Origin: Rhodeus uyekii
Lineage: Eukaryota > Chordata > Actinopteri > Cypriniformes > Acheilognathidae
Assembly: GCA_037043235.1 (NCBI GenBank)
Contig: JAWRVZ010000052.1
Location: 1,363,001 to 1,427,000 of the forward strand
DNA: 64,000 bases
Direction of reading: 5' to 3'
The notes under the pieces are model-generated. The model saw only the letters and a program-made list of their open reading frames with translations, was not told the origin of the DNA and ran no database searches. A program made the position numbers and the translations under genes. How positions within the stretch are numbered: the first letter of the stretch is position 1; the number at the start of each line of letters is the position of its first letter. Below are positions 34,252 through 44,968 of the stretch, piece after piece.

Positions 34252-34650
34252 TGTTACGAAGGGGTTGGTGTGCGATGCGGGAACAGGACGCAGGCAAGGC
34301 AGGATTTGAAACTTAAACTCATTTAATGATAAACAAAAGACTTTAAATAAACCAAAAGAAGCACACATGTGCAATAAACTAGAATGAAACTCAAAACAAG
34401 AACCACGGCAGGAGAACAGGCAACATCCACACACGACTACCATTACTTCTTTAACAACTGACAAACACCAGGGAAATGCACAAGTGATTTATACACAAGG
34501 GGAATCAACAACACCTGGGAGACTAACGAGCAAGTGATTACAAGACAGGCGCAGGGAGTGAAACAATAACCCGATAGACAGGAAGTGAAACAGAGACAAG
34601 ATTGACTGGAAGTGACAAAGAAGACCCAGACAGACAGGAACAGTGTTACA
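34252..34650 (-). repeat. 3' LTR (sense minus)
   Basis: First of the pair; adjoins the polypurine tract. Shows small indels against the other LTR. Confidence 0.85.
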
Positions 34651-35050
34651 TAACGCCCCCCTTCCGTTAGGCGCGTCCCCGCGCCGACCAGGTGACAACT
34701 GCGGAGGGTGGGCGGAGGACAGAACAAGACTCGACAGACATAAAACAGGAAGGAACCCAAAGGAGACAGAACAAGAACCAAGGCAAAACTATGTGAAAAA
34801 GAAACAAAAAATAAACAGACCTCAAGACATCGTGGAAAATAACTCAAAACAGTCCTCAATAGCATGAAATTTTTATTTTTTTAATCCAAAACAGAGTCCA
34901 GGGGGAGGAAAAGGAGGGATGAGCCAGGGTGGCTCAGGGTGTGCAGGGATCCTAGCAGACCGCCAGGGTGGAGCTGGAGGTACGAGCCAGGCAGGCTTAG
35001 GCAGGACTGGCGGGTCAGGTGGCGCCGGGGGGGGGGTGAGCCAGGCAGCC

Positions 35051-35710
35051 TTAGGCAGGACGGGCCAGGTGGTGCCGGGGTGGCGCCGGCAGGGCGAGGC
35101 GCACGGGTGGCACCGGCAGGGCGAGAGTCTCTGGGACGGCGGCCTCCGGGCTGGTAACGGGCTCTGGGACGGCGGCCTCCGGGCCTTTCCGCTTCCTCCT
35201 CTTGCGGTGGCGGTGCTTGGACTCAGTCGTCACGGGCTCTGGCAGACGGGTCGTCGCGGGCTCTGGCTCTGGCAGATGGGTCGTCGCGGGCTCTGGCTCT
35301 GGCAGACGGGTCGTCGCGGGCTCCGGCACGGCCTCCTTACTCTTCCGACTCTGCAGTTTACGGTGGAGAGGCGTAGACTCAGTCATGGGGTTCGGGAATG
35401 CAGGCTTGACTGCGGGACTCGGGAGTGCGGATCTGGGCATTTCCTCGACCTCAAAGTCTATGCCGTTCAGCCACAGCACCATGTTGATGTAATCCGATAG
35501 GGCAGCTTCCAAGCACCCATGAGGTCAGATTACCTCTCGGTCGAGTCCTCCCTCGAAACACAGGTTGAGGGCGAAATCGCCCCAACCCACCCGATGCGAA
35601 GAGTCAATAAACTCAGCCACCTAATCCACTAGGGACCGGCCGTTTTGCCGGAGATTGAGGAGACTAGACTCAGCGTGAGTAGTGAAGTCCATTGCCTCCA
35701 TATAATGTCG
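35051..35710 (-). pseudogene. Gag-like remnant with proline/glutamate repeats
   Basis: From 35,705 down the minus strand reads TTHAESSLLNLRQNGRSLVD, a stop, then a segment with RVGWGDFALNLCFEGGLDRE, another stop, then ALSDYINMVLWLNGIDFEVE. This is like the N-terminal and middle part of gypsy-type Gag proteins in fish. It continues into repeated ATTRLPEPEP units and a basic RKRRKRK stretch. Two in-frame stops make it a pseudogene. The repeat part overlaps a tandem DNA repeat at about 35,225-35,330 with a 30-45 bp unit. Confidence 0.65.
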
Positions 35711-35762
35711 TTATAGGTGACTAGCCTGATCGGTTGTAGGTGACCAGCCTGGTCAGTTGTTC

Positions 35763-36165
35763 TGTTACGAAGGGGTTGGTGTGCGATGCGGGAACAGGAC
35801 GCAGGCAAGGCAGGATTTGAAACTTAAACTCATTTAATGATAAACAAACAAAATACTTTAAATATAAACCAAAAGAAGCACACATGTGCAATAAACTAGA
35901 ATGAAACAAAACAAGAACCGCGGCAGGAGAACAGGCAACATCCACACACGACTACCATTACTTCTTTAAGAACTGACAAACACCAGGGAAATGCACAAGT
36001 GATTTATACACAAGGGGAATCAACAACACCTGGGAGACTAACGAGCAAGTGATTACAAGACAGGTGCAGGGAGTGAAACAATAACCCGATAGACAGGGAG
36101 TGAAACGGAGACAAGACTGACAGGAAGTGACAAAGAAGACCCAGACAGACAGGAACAGTGTTACA
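35763..36165 (-). repeat. 5' LTR (sense minus)
   Basis: Second of the pair. Its outer edge touches the first base of family A copy 3. Confidence 0.85.
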
Positions 36166-36169
36166 TATA

Positions 36170-36945
36170 CAGTGGAATCTGGTTATGTCGACGGCCTCGG
36201 GGGTTGCAAAAAAGCGGCGAGATAACTGAGGATCGAGAAAACCAAAAGCCAATATTTCGATTTGTGTGATGAAGCGATCATGCTATAAAAATGTACATAC
36301 ACTGTTTACTAACAACAAAAGGCATATGTGCCCCAACTAACAGCAGAGATTGTAACGGATACTTTATGTTTATGTTGGGAATACACCTTTAAGGCGTATG
36401 TTGTTGTGTATGTATGTTGTATGTTGTTGTGTGTGCGCTGTTCTGGTGTGAGCGCGCGCGTGGAGGAGAGTGTGTTTGAGTGAGGAGAGAGATGGCCGCT
36501 CTACCGCTGTTATATAGCATAATCTACTCATTCTATTTTCCTTCTTTTATTTGTGATGTTTGTCAGTGTTTTCTTCTTCCTGGTTTGTACTTATGCTCTT
36601 TACATGTTTGAGAAGTGTGTGCTGGTACAAACCCATCTATAAAGCTCGTGTGACCAGTTTAATCGGCAAGTGTTTTCTTTAATTTCCATATAACATCTGG
36701 CAGTCGTCAAACCACTCCGTCAGCTGGTGCAAGATTTACCAGTATACGATAAAAACCACCTTCAATTCTCCATACAAACCTTAATTATATCCAACATTGC
36801 AAACACAATTTCGCTCACAGCGTAAACACAGTCACACACACATAAACACATTCACTCATAACGCAGTCATTTCACTTTTAAAACAAAAATGTCGACATAA
36901 TAGGGTTGGCGAGTTAGCCGAGCTCAAGATAAGTGGGTTCCACTG
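36170..36945. mobile_element. TA-flanked DNA element, family A, copy 3
   Basis: Starts CAGTGGAATCTGGTTATGTC and ends CAAGATAAGTGGGTTCCACTG with TA on both sides (36,168-69; 36,946-47). Interior matches copy 1, including ATGAAGCGATC, AAAAATGTACATACACTGT and GCAGAGAT. It is interrupted at 36,351-36,731. Confidence 0.75.
36351..36731 (+). mobile_element. LTR-like insertion (381 bp) in family A copy 3
   Basis: Family A copy 1 reads CAGCAGAGATTTACCAGTAT without a break. Here AGAT is followed by 381 bp starting TGTAACGGATAC and ending GCTGGTGCA, and then AGAT again and TTACCAGTATAC. The TG...CA edges and 4-bp duplication fit a solo LTR of a third family. A polypyrimidine/AATTTCC stretch is inside but no clear AATAAA. 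Confidence 0.6.
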
Positions 36946-38849
36946 TACTACGTTGGGAAATGTTGGAAGCAGATGGATTGCCATAAAAATCTTTTTAGTT
37001 TTCAGCTGCAACAGTTAGGTGTGACATCTCTTGCCAGAATAGTGCTGGTTTGAATCTACTAGCGGGAAAGTGCCTTTAGTGAGTTTGTTGCAGGGAATCA
37101 TGTGTATTTGCTGACATTGCAGTGATTAAGTATCCGGTTGGAACTCACTTCCTATCCTTCTTCCTTTTCTTTTCCTCTGGCATACCACCGTCCTCCTCTC
37201 TGAAGGACATGTGCATCAGTGTCGGATATCCACTTTTACGGTCCATCGGTACTCCATCAAAAGCCACTTCCTGTATGCAAGTTCCTACAGCAGAGAAGTT
37301 TACTTCAAGCTTTATTTTATCGGTTTTGAAATGTTCTTGAAGTTTAACATTTTCTTTTCTGTTCCTTTTTTTCTTCTTTTTTTGTCTCGAGGGCTGCAAA
37401 AGGAGGAAATGTATTTCGGCGGCCGTTTCTGGAAAGTTAACAAACCATTTGAAGCTCATTGAGTTGCTAACACTGCTGTAACTGTACTTACTGTGCGTCA
37501 GTCAGCACAGCCACCACACAAATCCCAGCTGCACCGCAGCTTTCATCTTATCTTGCTGACTAAACTAAATGAGCAGAAATTGACCCAAAAATAACAAGAG
37601 TCAATTCCACAGAGGTCAATTAGAGGATGTAGAGTGAAACTGCACGCATTCGTTCTCCTTCATGTTCGTTTACTGTGTTATTGACTAATGTGTTGATCTT
37701 AAAAATGCATAATCTTGTTTCAAAAAGATGTCATTTTTTTGTGCTAAAACAAAAAGTATAAAAGCATAAACTGTATAAACTTTGATGTTTGCACACTGAG
37801 GAGGCCAGTGCGTCATGAAAACGGTCCTGAAATATTATTTCCCCACAAAATCAAAATCAAAATACCCTAAATTCCTAATAACCTTCTGTAAAAAAGAAAA
37901 GGACACGTATGTAAAGATGGCCGTTGGTGACATTTTTTGGTGACATTCACCTCAGAGTATCTGTTAATTTGCAAAGTTACTTAACATTTGTTGCAAATAT
38001 TGTGTAGAACTAATCCAAAATGTATCACAATTTTCATCTAGCTTGTAATAAATGTATTTACACCATTAACACCCACTTTGCTCTTAATGGAAACAAACTA
38101 ATTTATAACTACTCATTGAAATAGAAATGTGTGATCTATTGCAATGACGTCATTATAAGTATTACTTAATGTTTATCTCTCTGTAGTTTATGCAAATTCC
38201 TATTCACATGCAGCAGGTTTGGTCTTTGACAACACTGTTATGGTCCATATGTCAGAAAGTGTTTGTTTTGCTATGAATTTACGATGTTGAATGCATATCT
38301 GTGTCTTCTTCTAATTATATCCTAATTGATTTGCACCAGTGTTCCAAGTAAAATGTCTCTCACTGGACATTTTAATGTGTGAGTCCAACAGTGATGTGGT
38401 TGTGTTTTGCTGAGTAGACTTTGGCTTCTGACTAGCTCTCGCTGTGTGGCTCAGTTCAGATCCCTGCTGGTAAAGTGATGTGTGTAATAGAAGCTCTGCT
38501 GTTTGGACCATCTGGAGAGATATGTCTTCCAGGTCTTCAATGGCCTCTATCTCTATCACAGGTTTTTATCAGCTATACAGCTCTAGATGTGACGTTTTCC
38601 CCCCTATAATGAGAATGCAGACTATAATTACCCTCATTTACCCTTATAATTTACTCTCATGTCAGGCTCCGTAATATAATGAAAGTGAAATGGGCTGGGG
38701 CTGCCAAGTCAAGTCTTTTTTAAAGTCTTAAGTCTTCTGTATTTAAAGCTTAGTAAGTGGAACAGGCCAAAATGTAACCAATAGTGACTTTTCCACTTGT
38801 TTCTTGTTGCATTCTAGGAGAATGGGCTTCTTAAAATGACAACCTTTTT
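36946..38849. other. Mostly unassigned
   Basis: Apart from the candidate exon at 37,149-37,393 nothing is recognised. 37,640-38,300 is AT-rich. Confidence 0.4.
37149..37393 (-). CDS. Candidate coding exon of an unidentified gene
   Basis: On the minus strand a strong acceptor (TTTCCTCCTTTTGCAG) precedes 245 bp that are open in one frame (81 codons plus 2 nt) and end at a good donor (GGAA|GTGAGT). The translation begins PSRQKKKKKRNRKENVKLQE, includes HFKTDKIKLEVNFSAVGTCI and DRKSGYPTLMHMSF, and ends EEKKRKKDR: a folded-looking middle between two lysine-rich basic tails. I do not recognise the family. The frame also stays open upstream of the acceptor. It is antisense to arhgap26 and no partner exon was found nearby, so a lone exon of an antisense gene or chance are both possible. 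Confidence 0.45.
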
Positions 38850-39480
38850 TTTTTTTTTTTCAAATTTTCTTTTCAAATTTTCTTCAAAGTCCGAATTCAA
38901 AGTTGAGGGTTTGGGGGCATCTATAAAATCTTAACGAAGCAGCTCAGAGTCATCAAAAGTTTTTTGTTTTTTTGGAGCGTACTGCAATCTGGATTGCATT
39001 CCAGAATTCCTTGCCCTGAAAATATCGGCCTGTCAAAATGGCATTTTTTGCAATTTCGAAGTCCAAACCTTGAGGAAAACGTGCATTTTGCCCTTTTTAT
39101 CCCATCACTGTTCAAAAACAAAGCTTTACAAAGGCATGAATCTTGATGTGTATTATTATTCTTTTCGGAGAGTAAAACAACACCCTAGCAACAACCAAGA
39201 ACAACTAAGCAACAACCTAGCAACCACCCAGGACACCTTAGCAACACCCTAGCAACTTTTGCAAAAAAAATCTAGCAGCATGCTAGTTAATGCTAAATCA
39301 TGCTAACGACATGCTAATTTGTGTTAAATCTTGCTAGTGACATGCTAGTTAATAGTACATTTTGTTAGCAATATGTTACTTAATGGTAAATGATGCTAGT
39401 TCATGTTAAATCATGCTAATTTAAAGTTTCTGGTCCAACTTTCTCAATCCAACTTTAAAGTTTGTCTCGAAGAACTTTAT
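38850..39480. repeat. Dispersed repeat with CTAGCAAC and ATGCTA motif arrays
   Basis: 39,180-39,260 repeats units like ACACCCTAGCAAC and ACCTAGCAACCACC; 39,270-39,430 repeats GCATGCTAGTTAATGCTAAA-type units. Such short-unit arrays in one block are common in cyprinid genomes. The flanks pair weakly: CAAACCTTGAGGAAA at 39,065 and TTTAAAGTTT motifs at 39,421 and 39,455. No gene. Confidence 0.5.
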
Positions 39481-40442
39481 TGTCTAGTTTCCACTGTAAC
39501 TCTCAACTTGAAAACCAACCCTTGTGAAAAAGAAGTGTGGTGGTTGAACATGCATTTGTAATATACTTCAAACCTTGAAGGCATATTTTTAAAAAAAAGT
39601 ACTTTGAAAACATTATATTCAGTTTGCACTACTGTAGTAAGTACAATGTTCAAAAGTGTATGAAAGTATAATTTTATTGATTGATTGATTGATTTATTGT
39701 AGCTTTGGAAGAACTGAAACACAAGGTGAATTTTTCTCACTCAACTTGTCCATAAGTATGCGTGCTGTACAATGCCTTTGGGCGATAGACATACATTTGA
39801 ATTGAAATTATTTTCTAATAACAAAATGCAGAGTTACAACATATAGACAGGTTTGCGACGCAGGTTTTAGCATCTAGTTTCTGAATGCATAACACTCATA
39901 TAGAAAATGTTTAACAGAGCTAGTGGTTTGTACAAAGTGACTGTTAAGTGTCCTCCGTAATGGTTTTTAGAAACAAATTACACCCATTTACTTTGCTGAG
40001 GCTGAGTTATGTGCTCTTGGACCTCAACCAATGGCTTTGTTCTTGACATCTTAATGTTAGCATTCCTGTTCTGTTTATACTTCCAGGTTACAATGCAGAC
40101 AGTTGCATTGAATACATTTTGAGGTGCTTAAGAAATACTGTAATTTAGGAAGAAATTTGTTCACTAGGCAACAAGATACTCATGTACTCATGTATTTAAA
40201 CTATAAGCTGCCTTTTTGATAAAGCAGCTAGCTGTACTATGAGCAAAAAGCTAACTACATCATGTTTAGGGCATGAACATGTTTGTGTCCTTATAATAAT
40301 ATCTACTGACTTTACTGCAACAATGGTGCCTTGAAAATCCAGTGTTTAGTTGATGCTGATATGCACTCATATTCACAGATGACTCTTCAAAATCCCGAAG
40401 TGTTTCTCATTTGATGTGCCTTATGCATTAGACACTGAAGCT

Positions 40443-40910
40443 GAACTCTTTCCCCGCCAGCATTTTTGATCATTTTCACATGGAATATTTAGTTGTGTGA
40501 ATATCAGAATATGCAGATTAAAGGGAAGAACAGAGCCTCTGCTTTTAAACAACAACAAAATAAACATTTTATTATGGCTTAATTCTTTCTTCCTTTTTTA
40601 TCAACATAAGTTTCATAAAAAGGAAACATTTTGAGCTAAAAGACTGCATCCAGATGTGATTCAGAACAATGATCAAAACACAGATGGAGTCGATCGAGTC
40701 CATCAACAGCTTCACAGTCCTAAAGCTCGTCCTGGGTCCACATTGCATTCAATGACATTAGGCAGTTTTGATCTATATGCTTCTTTTTCACCTTTGTTTT
40801 GATCCGGTGATTCAGTCCTCTTTCAGACTATGCACAGTAACACCCCCTATCATATAACATTGAACACCGAAAGCCTGAAAATGGCGGGGAAATGGCGGGG
40901 AAAGAGTTAA
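40443..40910. mobile_element. Cyprinid-type MITE, internally deleted
   Basis: Left end AACTCTTTCCCCGCCAGC and right end ATGGCGGGGAAAGAGTTAA are inverted repeats. The interior contains AAGACTGCATCCAGATGTGA, ACAGATGGAGTCGATCG and TTTTGATCCGGTGATTCAGT. TTAA is kept on the right. No transposase. Shorter than the full family as I know it, so probably deleted in the middle. Confidence 0.7.
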
Positions 40911-41664
40911 CGGTGAGCAAAACAAAGAAGCCAAACAATGCACTAAAATGGATCAGCTCTCCAGACACTACAGGAGAGAGATTCTTGGAAAGCGAGTATT
41001 CAGTTTTCTCAGCTATATGCAGTACAGCTGTGGCATGAAGCAATATAGCATAACTATTTTTGGTCTTAAAAAAACAACTGTCATGTTGCTTAAAAATGTA
41101 GACACTTTTGTACTGTTGCGGTTATAGTTAGACACATTGAGATCATCTGTAAGTCTTTGTGTGATTCGTTCATCTTATTTCAGAGATTAAAAAAATGCAC
41201 GTTCAAGAATATTCTAAAAAGTTGATGAATGATGATGAAGGATTAGGGAGGGCCGATCCTCCCTCACATATATGGGAGCTCCCTGCAGACAGCAGCTGGT
41301 ATCCGTTCCACCTCATCCTAGAACAGGAAACTTTCAAAACAAGGCCAAACTTCAAGTGTTTCCATTTTCTCATTCCACTGTCACTGTGAACATGTTTGCA
41401 CTTCAGGTTTTGGGGGTCGCAACCACATTAAAATGAAAATGAAAATGATTAAAATATCATGTTGTATGATATTTTTGTATTTTCAATGCAATTAAAAGCA
41501 TTAAAAAAATATTTGTGATGAACATTTCTAACTTATTTCATTACGGGTAGCATAAAGTAAAAAATGGCTTGGTGGTATGTCACATGTGCTGATTATATGA
41601 ATTATTAAATGGATATAATTCAGGAAAAAAATAATTTCTGTGTGACTCTCCAAAACATCTCAGT

Positions 41665-42200
41665 ATGTAACCATAGTATGTAACCATGAGATGCTGTGTC
41701 CCCTAGAGGACACTATGGGGAACACCTCCGGCGTGACAGGTGTTTGAAGCATGAGTCTAAACACAACAATGAACTTGGCATTTGGAAGCCTGTGACATCA
41801 CCACTGGTGCAACCGCTAGTATTAAAGGACACCTGTGAAATGCGTCATCCAATTCTTGTCTGGAGGAGACGTTTGCGGGAATATTGGAAGCATGGGAAAG
41901 GGATGCAGTGTCTCGTTTCCCTTCTCAGGGAACCATGGTTACATGAGGCACATTTGAAAGGGAAGTTGCGTTAGAGGGTGCTATGGGGAATGGATGAGTG
42001 CCCTATTTCCTGAGCTGAAAACTGTGGACCCAGTTGTCCTACCGGAGCTCTCAGTGGCCTCAGTAAGATAATTCTTTGATTAAGATAATGCTAATGTAAG
42101 ATAATGCTGTGGCCTAGCAATGCTCACAGTAGCCAAGGATGCTCCCAGAGTGCCTAACCACCTACATTCTACATCTGTCAAGGAAGCTACTTGACAGGGC
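41665..42200 (-). mobile_element. DIRS-like end fragment, family 2
   Basis: ATGTAACCATGAGATGCTGTGTC and, inverted further on, GCAGTGTCTCGTTTCCCTTC plus TCAGGGAACCATGGTTAC repeat the terminal/internal complementary layout of the DIRS copy at 8,303-13,206, with different sequence. The downstream part to 42,200 shows no coding frame. Only the recombinase-side end remains. Confidence 0.55.
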
Positions 42201-42731
42201 TAGCAGTATTGTTAATAATAGTATTTATATATAGTTATAATAGTATTATTTGAACCAACAAGAAAACTTCCTGATCGACTCGTCCCAGCTCTGCCTACAA
42301 CACCCACATTCACTCCCACCTCACTGTAATGGTGGTTGCGGGACCCAAACATGGAAATTTAACCCCCTCGAGATTCAAGTACACTAGTTCAATTGTCAGA
42401 TTCTGTCACTCTGAAAAGAAACATACAAGAACACAAATGCATGCATTGCTATTAGTGCCTTAAACGTCCCCTGAAAATGCTAACTACTAGAGACCAGATT
42501 GAAAAAAGCTGTTTAACTGTCTCGTGAATGCATCATACCTAGTGCATCCAGCTTCTTTGAAGAGAAGACAGCATTCCACCAAAATGTGCATTGCACATCC
42601 CTGAAGAATATAATTTTTATTGAGAAATAATTTCTATAGCGAGATGATGCCCACGCAATGTGCACATTTAGCTCCCTCAGTGCTCCTCACTCATGTACAA
42701 ACAAGCAGTCTCCGGAAGACAATAAAGAGGA

Positions 42732-43121
42732 TGATCATCATTTACTCAACCTCAAGTTGTTCCAAAACTGTATGAAATTCTTTCTTCTGCTGAACACAGG
42801 AAGAAATTGAGTAAACAACCAATTGATGGGCCTCATTGACTTCCATAGTATTTTCCCTCCCATACTATTTACATTGATGCATTTGGCAGACTATTTTATC
42901 CAAAGCAACTCACATTGTATTCAAGGAACATATTGACATTCTAATCAGTTCTTACTTTCCCTGGGAATCAAACCCATGACCTTAATGTTGTAAAGGCCAC
43001 TGCTCTACTGGTTGAGCTACAGGAAAGCTATGGAAGTCAATGGGGCCCATTAGCTGTCAGCAGAAAACTCGAGGGTGAGTAAATGATGACAGAATTTTCA
43101 TGTTAAGGTGAATTATCCCTT
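42732..43121. mobile_element. Palindromic cyprinid-type MITE split by a SINE
   Basis: Left: ATCATCATTTACTCAACCTC, TTTCTTCTGCTGAACACAGG and CATTGACTTCCATAGTA. Right: CTATGGAAGTCAATGGGGCC and GAGTAAATGATGACAGAATT ending GAATTATCCCTTT. The halves are complementary as in the palindromic family, with part of the right arm deleted. The SINE at about 42,868-43,025 sits at the centre of the palindrome. Confidence 0.75.
42868..43025 (-). mobile_element. tRNA-derived SINE
   Basis: On the minus strand TAGCTCAACCAGT (43,019-43,007) fits an RNA polymerase III A box and GGGTTTGATTCCC (42,975-42,963) a B box, the spacing being that of a tRNA. The tail carries GATAAAATAGTCTGCCAAATG. Fragments of the same family are at 56,046-56,140 and 59,218-59,296. 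It is a SINE and not a tRNA gene, since the cloverleaf is not kept and the unit runs well beyond it. Confidence 0.75.
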
Positions 43122-44266
43122 TAAAATTTTTGTTAAACACTTTTGTAACCAAAAAAGTCAAATGATGCAGGACAAAACAGCAAAGGTTTACAGAAAAAGG
43201 ACTATGTAAGTACTCTCTTATAATATCAGAAAGTCAAATGGACCTTTTTATGACAGAGGACATTTACTGTGCAAGCAAGCAGAATGTTAAATAAAGTTTT
43301 CGGGTGCACTCAGACATCACATAATGGAGCGTCAGCAGCATTCCTCTGGAGCCTTTGGAAACAAAAATGCTGCATCTTTTTATTTGATTTCCGGTCTTGT
43401 TGGCTTGTATTTGTGAGCTGTATGTGTGCATTCCTTCCGGGTGCTTGGACGGCACCATTGTGTCGCTAGGCAGAAGGCAGGAAGCGGGGCATATTGGAGC
43501 AGAGGAATGCTGGGGAATTCTGTGTTCTTAGAGGACATGTGAAGGAAAAAGATTGTGGATGTCAATAGCTGATTATTTTTAGTGCCGGTTGCTTGTAAAT
43601 CAATTCTTGGATCTACTGAATGCACATACCAAGTGCAAGATTACTGGAAAGTTGGGTTGTCACTTTACCAGCATCAATCCCAAACTAGTAAAACTAAATG
43701 ATTATTGATGCCTAAGCAAGAACTACTATGCTTTTGAACATGCCTATGAGATATCATTACTAATTGTGTGCATTAGAGATTTTACAGTTTTGTTCACTCA
43801 ATTTAAAACGTCTGGTAACCTTCAGCTTGGTAAAAGCAAGCCATTGCCAAGCAGAGGTGTATTTCTCTCCGTGAAGAACTGGGCTAGTTTGTTTCACAAG
43901 AGTTAAAATGAAAAACGTACCACTGAGCTGATTAACACTCGTGTCATTTGTGTTTGAGAGTTTACACACATGGAATTATGTTTTCCCCAAATGTGCTTTT
44001 GATTTTGACACTTTGACATTCGCATACAGAATGTTTGGCTCATATTTCTCCATAGTGATCCATTCTTTTGAAAAAGAGCTCTTATGCCAATTCCCTCAGT
44101 GGAGCTGTAGGAATTTTACAAGTTTATTTATTTCTAATGTTTGTTGAACTGCAACCAAAAGCAAGCAGTACATTTTCACAAGCTTTAGTTTTAATCTCAC
44201 AACAGATCAACAAAAATTTATGTTTTTCAAACATTTATAGTTTAAACTGTTAGCATGATACTCAAA

Positions 44267-44268
<2 letters not shown>
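43122..44268. other. Upstream part of the intron before exon 2; no gene recognised
   Basis: 43,260-43,560 has balanced composition and no similarity to the repeats in this window; the rest is AT-rich. No exon is supported. Confidence 0.35.

Positions 44269-44357
<89 letters not shown>
44269..44357. repeat. (CTAT)n microsatellite, about 22 units
   Basis: Uninterrupted tetranucleotide tract. Confidence 0.95.
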
Positions 44358-44872
44358 GCAAAAAAGCTATAAGTCAAAATGACAGTTTAATTACAAATGA
44401 AAATAACTAAAAAGTTAATAAAGAACTCACTGTTTGCACTTTCCAAAATACATTTTGAATTACTTTTATGCAATTTACCACAACTGATAACTAAAAAGTG
44501 CTACTGAGCTCGGTTCATTTGCATGCAAGTTGTTCATTTATTTGCTATTTTGATGAATAATTTTTCCAAAGAGCCTGCCTTCGATTTATAAGCTGATCTG
44601 ACCAGCCAAATTCTCATTCCTTAACAAACAGTATTTATTTTTAGGGTCTTTTGAGCTTATTCTGTCTCTCCTTAGCTTTGCTTTTTTTATATTTTCCTCT
44701 TGCAGTCTCTTTTTCTTATTCCCTCACTTTGTCAGTCTTGTCTTGAAAGACCCAGACACCACAGTTTCCAAAGCACAGCACATGCACACTCTTAGTCTCT
44801 CTGTTTCAGACTGACAGTGTGGTTTAGTCATCTCGTCTTCTTTTAACACCTCTCTCATCACATCTTTTGCAG

Positions 44873-44968
44873 ATTTGTCCACTGCAAAGAGAAAGTTTGC
44901 AGAGTCGCTGAACGAGTTTAAATTCCAGTGCATTGGTGATGCAGAAACAGATGATGAGATATGCATTG
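44873..44968 (+). CDS. arhgap26: arhgap26 exon 2 (BAR)
   Basis: 96 bp after TTTTGCAG, before GTAAGA. Enters with 2 nt completing an Asn codon and leaves 1 nt. Encodes LSTAKRKFAESLNEFKFQCI and the acidic GDAETDDEICI: BAR helix 1. The phase means exon 1 must end with one base of a codon. Confidence 0.95.

Larger units (their letters stand above)
34252..36165 (-). mobile_element. Nonautonomous LTR retrotransposon with two LTRs
   Basis: Two LTRs of 399 and 403 bp (34,252-34,650; 35,763-36,165) start TGTTACGAAGGGG and end GTGTTACA and differ at only about ten places. TATAC flanks both sides (34,247-51; 36,166-70), a 5-bp target duplication. A purine-rich tract (complement of AACGCCCCCCTTCCG at 34,651) lies next to the 34,650 LTR edge, so sense is the minus strand. 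The 1.1-kb interior holds only a gag-like remnant, no polymerase, so mobility would have depended on enzymes from another copy. Confidence 0.85.

Noticed and set aside
34919..35500. 193-codon GC-rich plus-strand frame
   Set aside because: It is the antisense shadow of the repetitive gag-like remnant within an LTR retrotransposon.
39180..39430. Short-unit arrays resembling a CRISPR or satellite
   Set aside because: Units vary in length and sequence, have no unique spacers, and this is a eukaryotic dispersed repeat.
42960..43020. tRNA gene signals (A and B box)
   Set aside because: They are part of a SINE with further copies in the window and do not fold as an intact tRNA.
44724..44966. 80-codon minus-strand frame over exon 2
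   Set aside because: It is the antisense of arhgap26 exon 2, whose plus-strand translation is clearly conserved.
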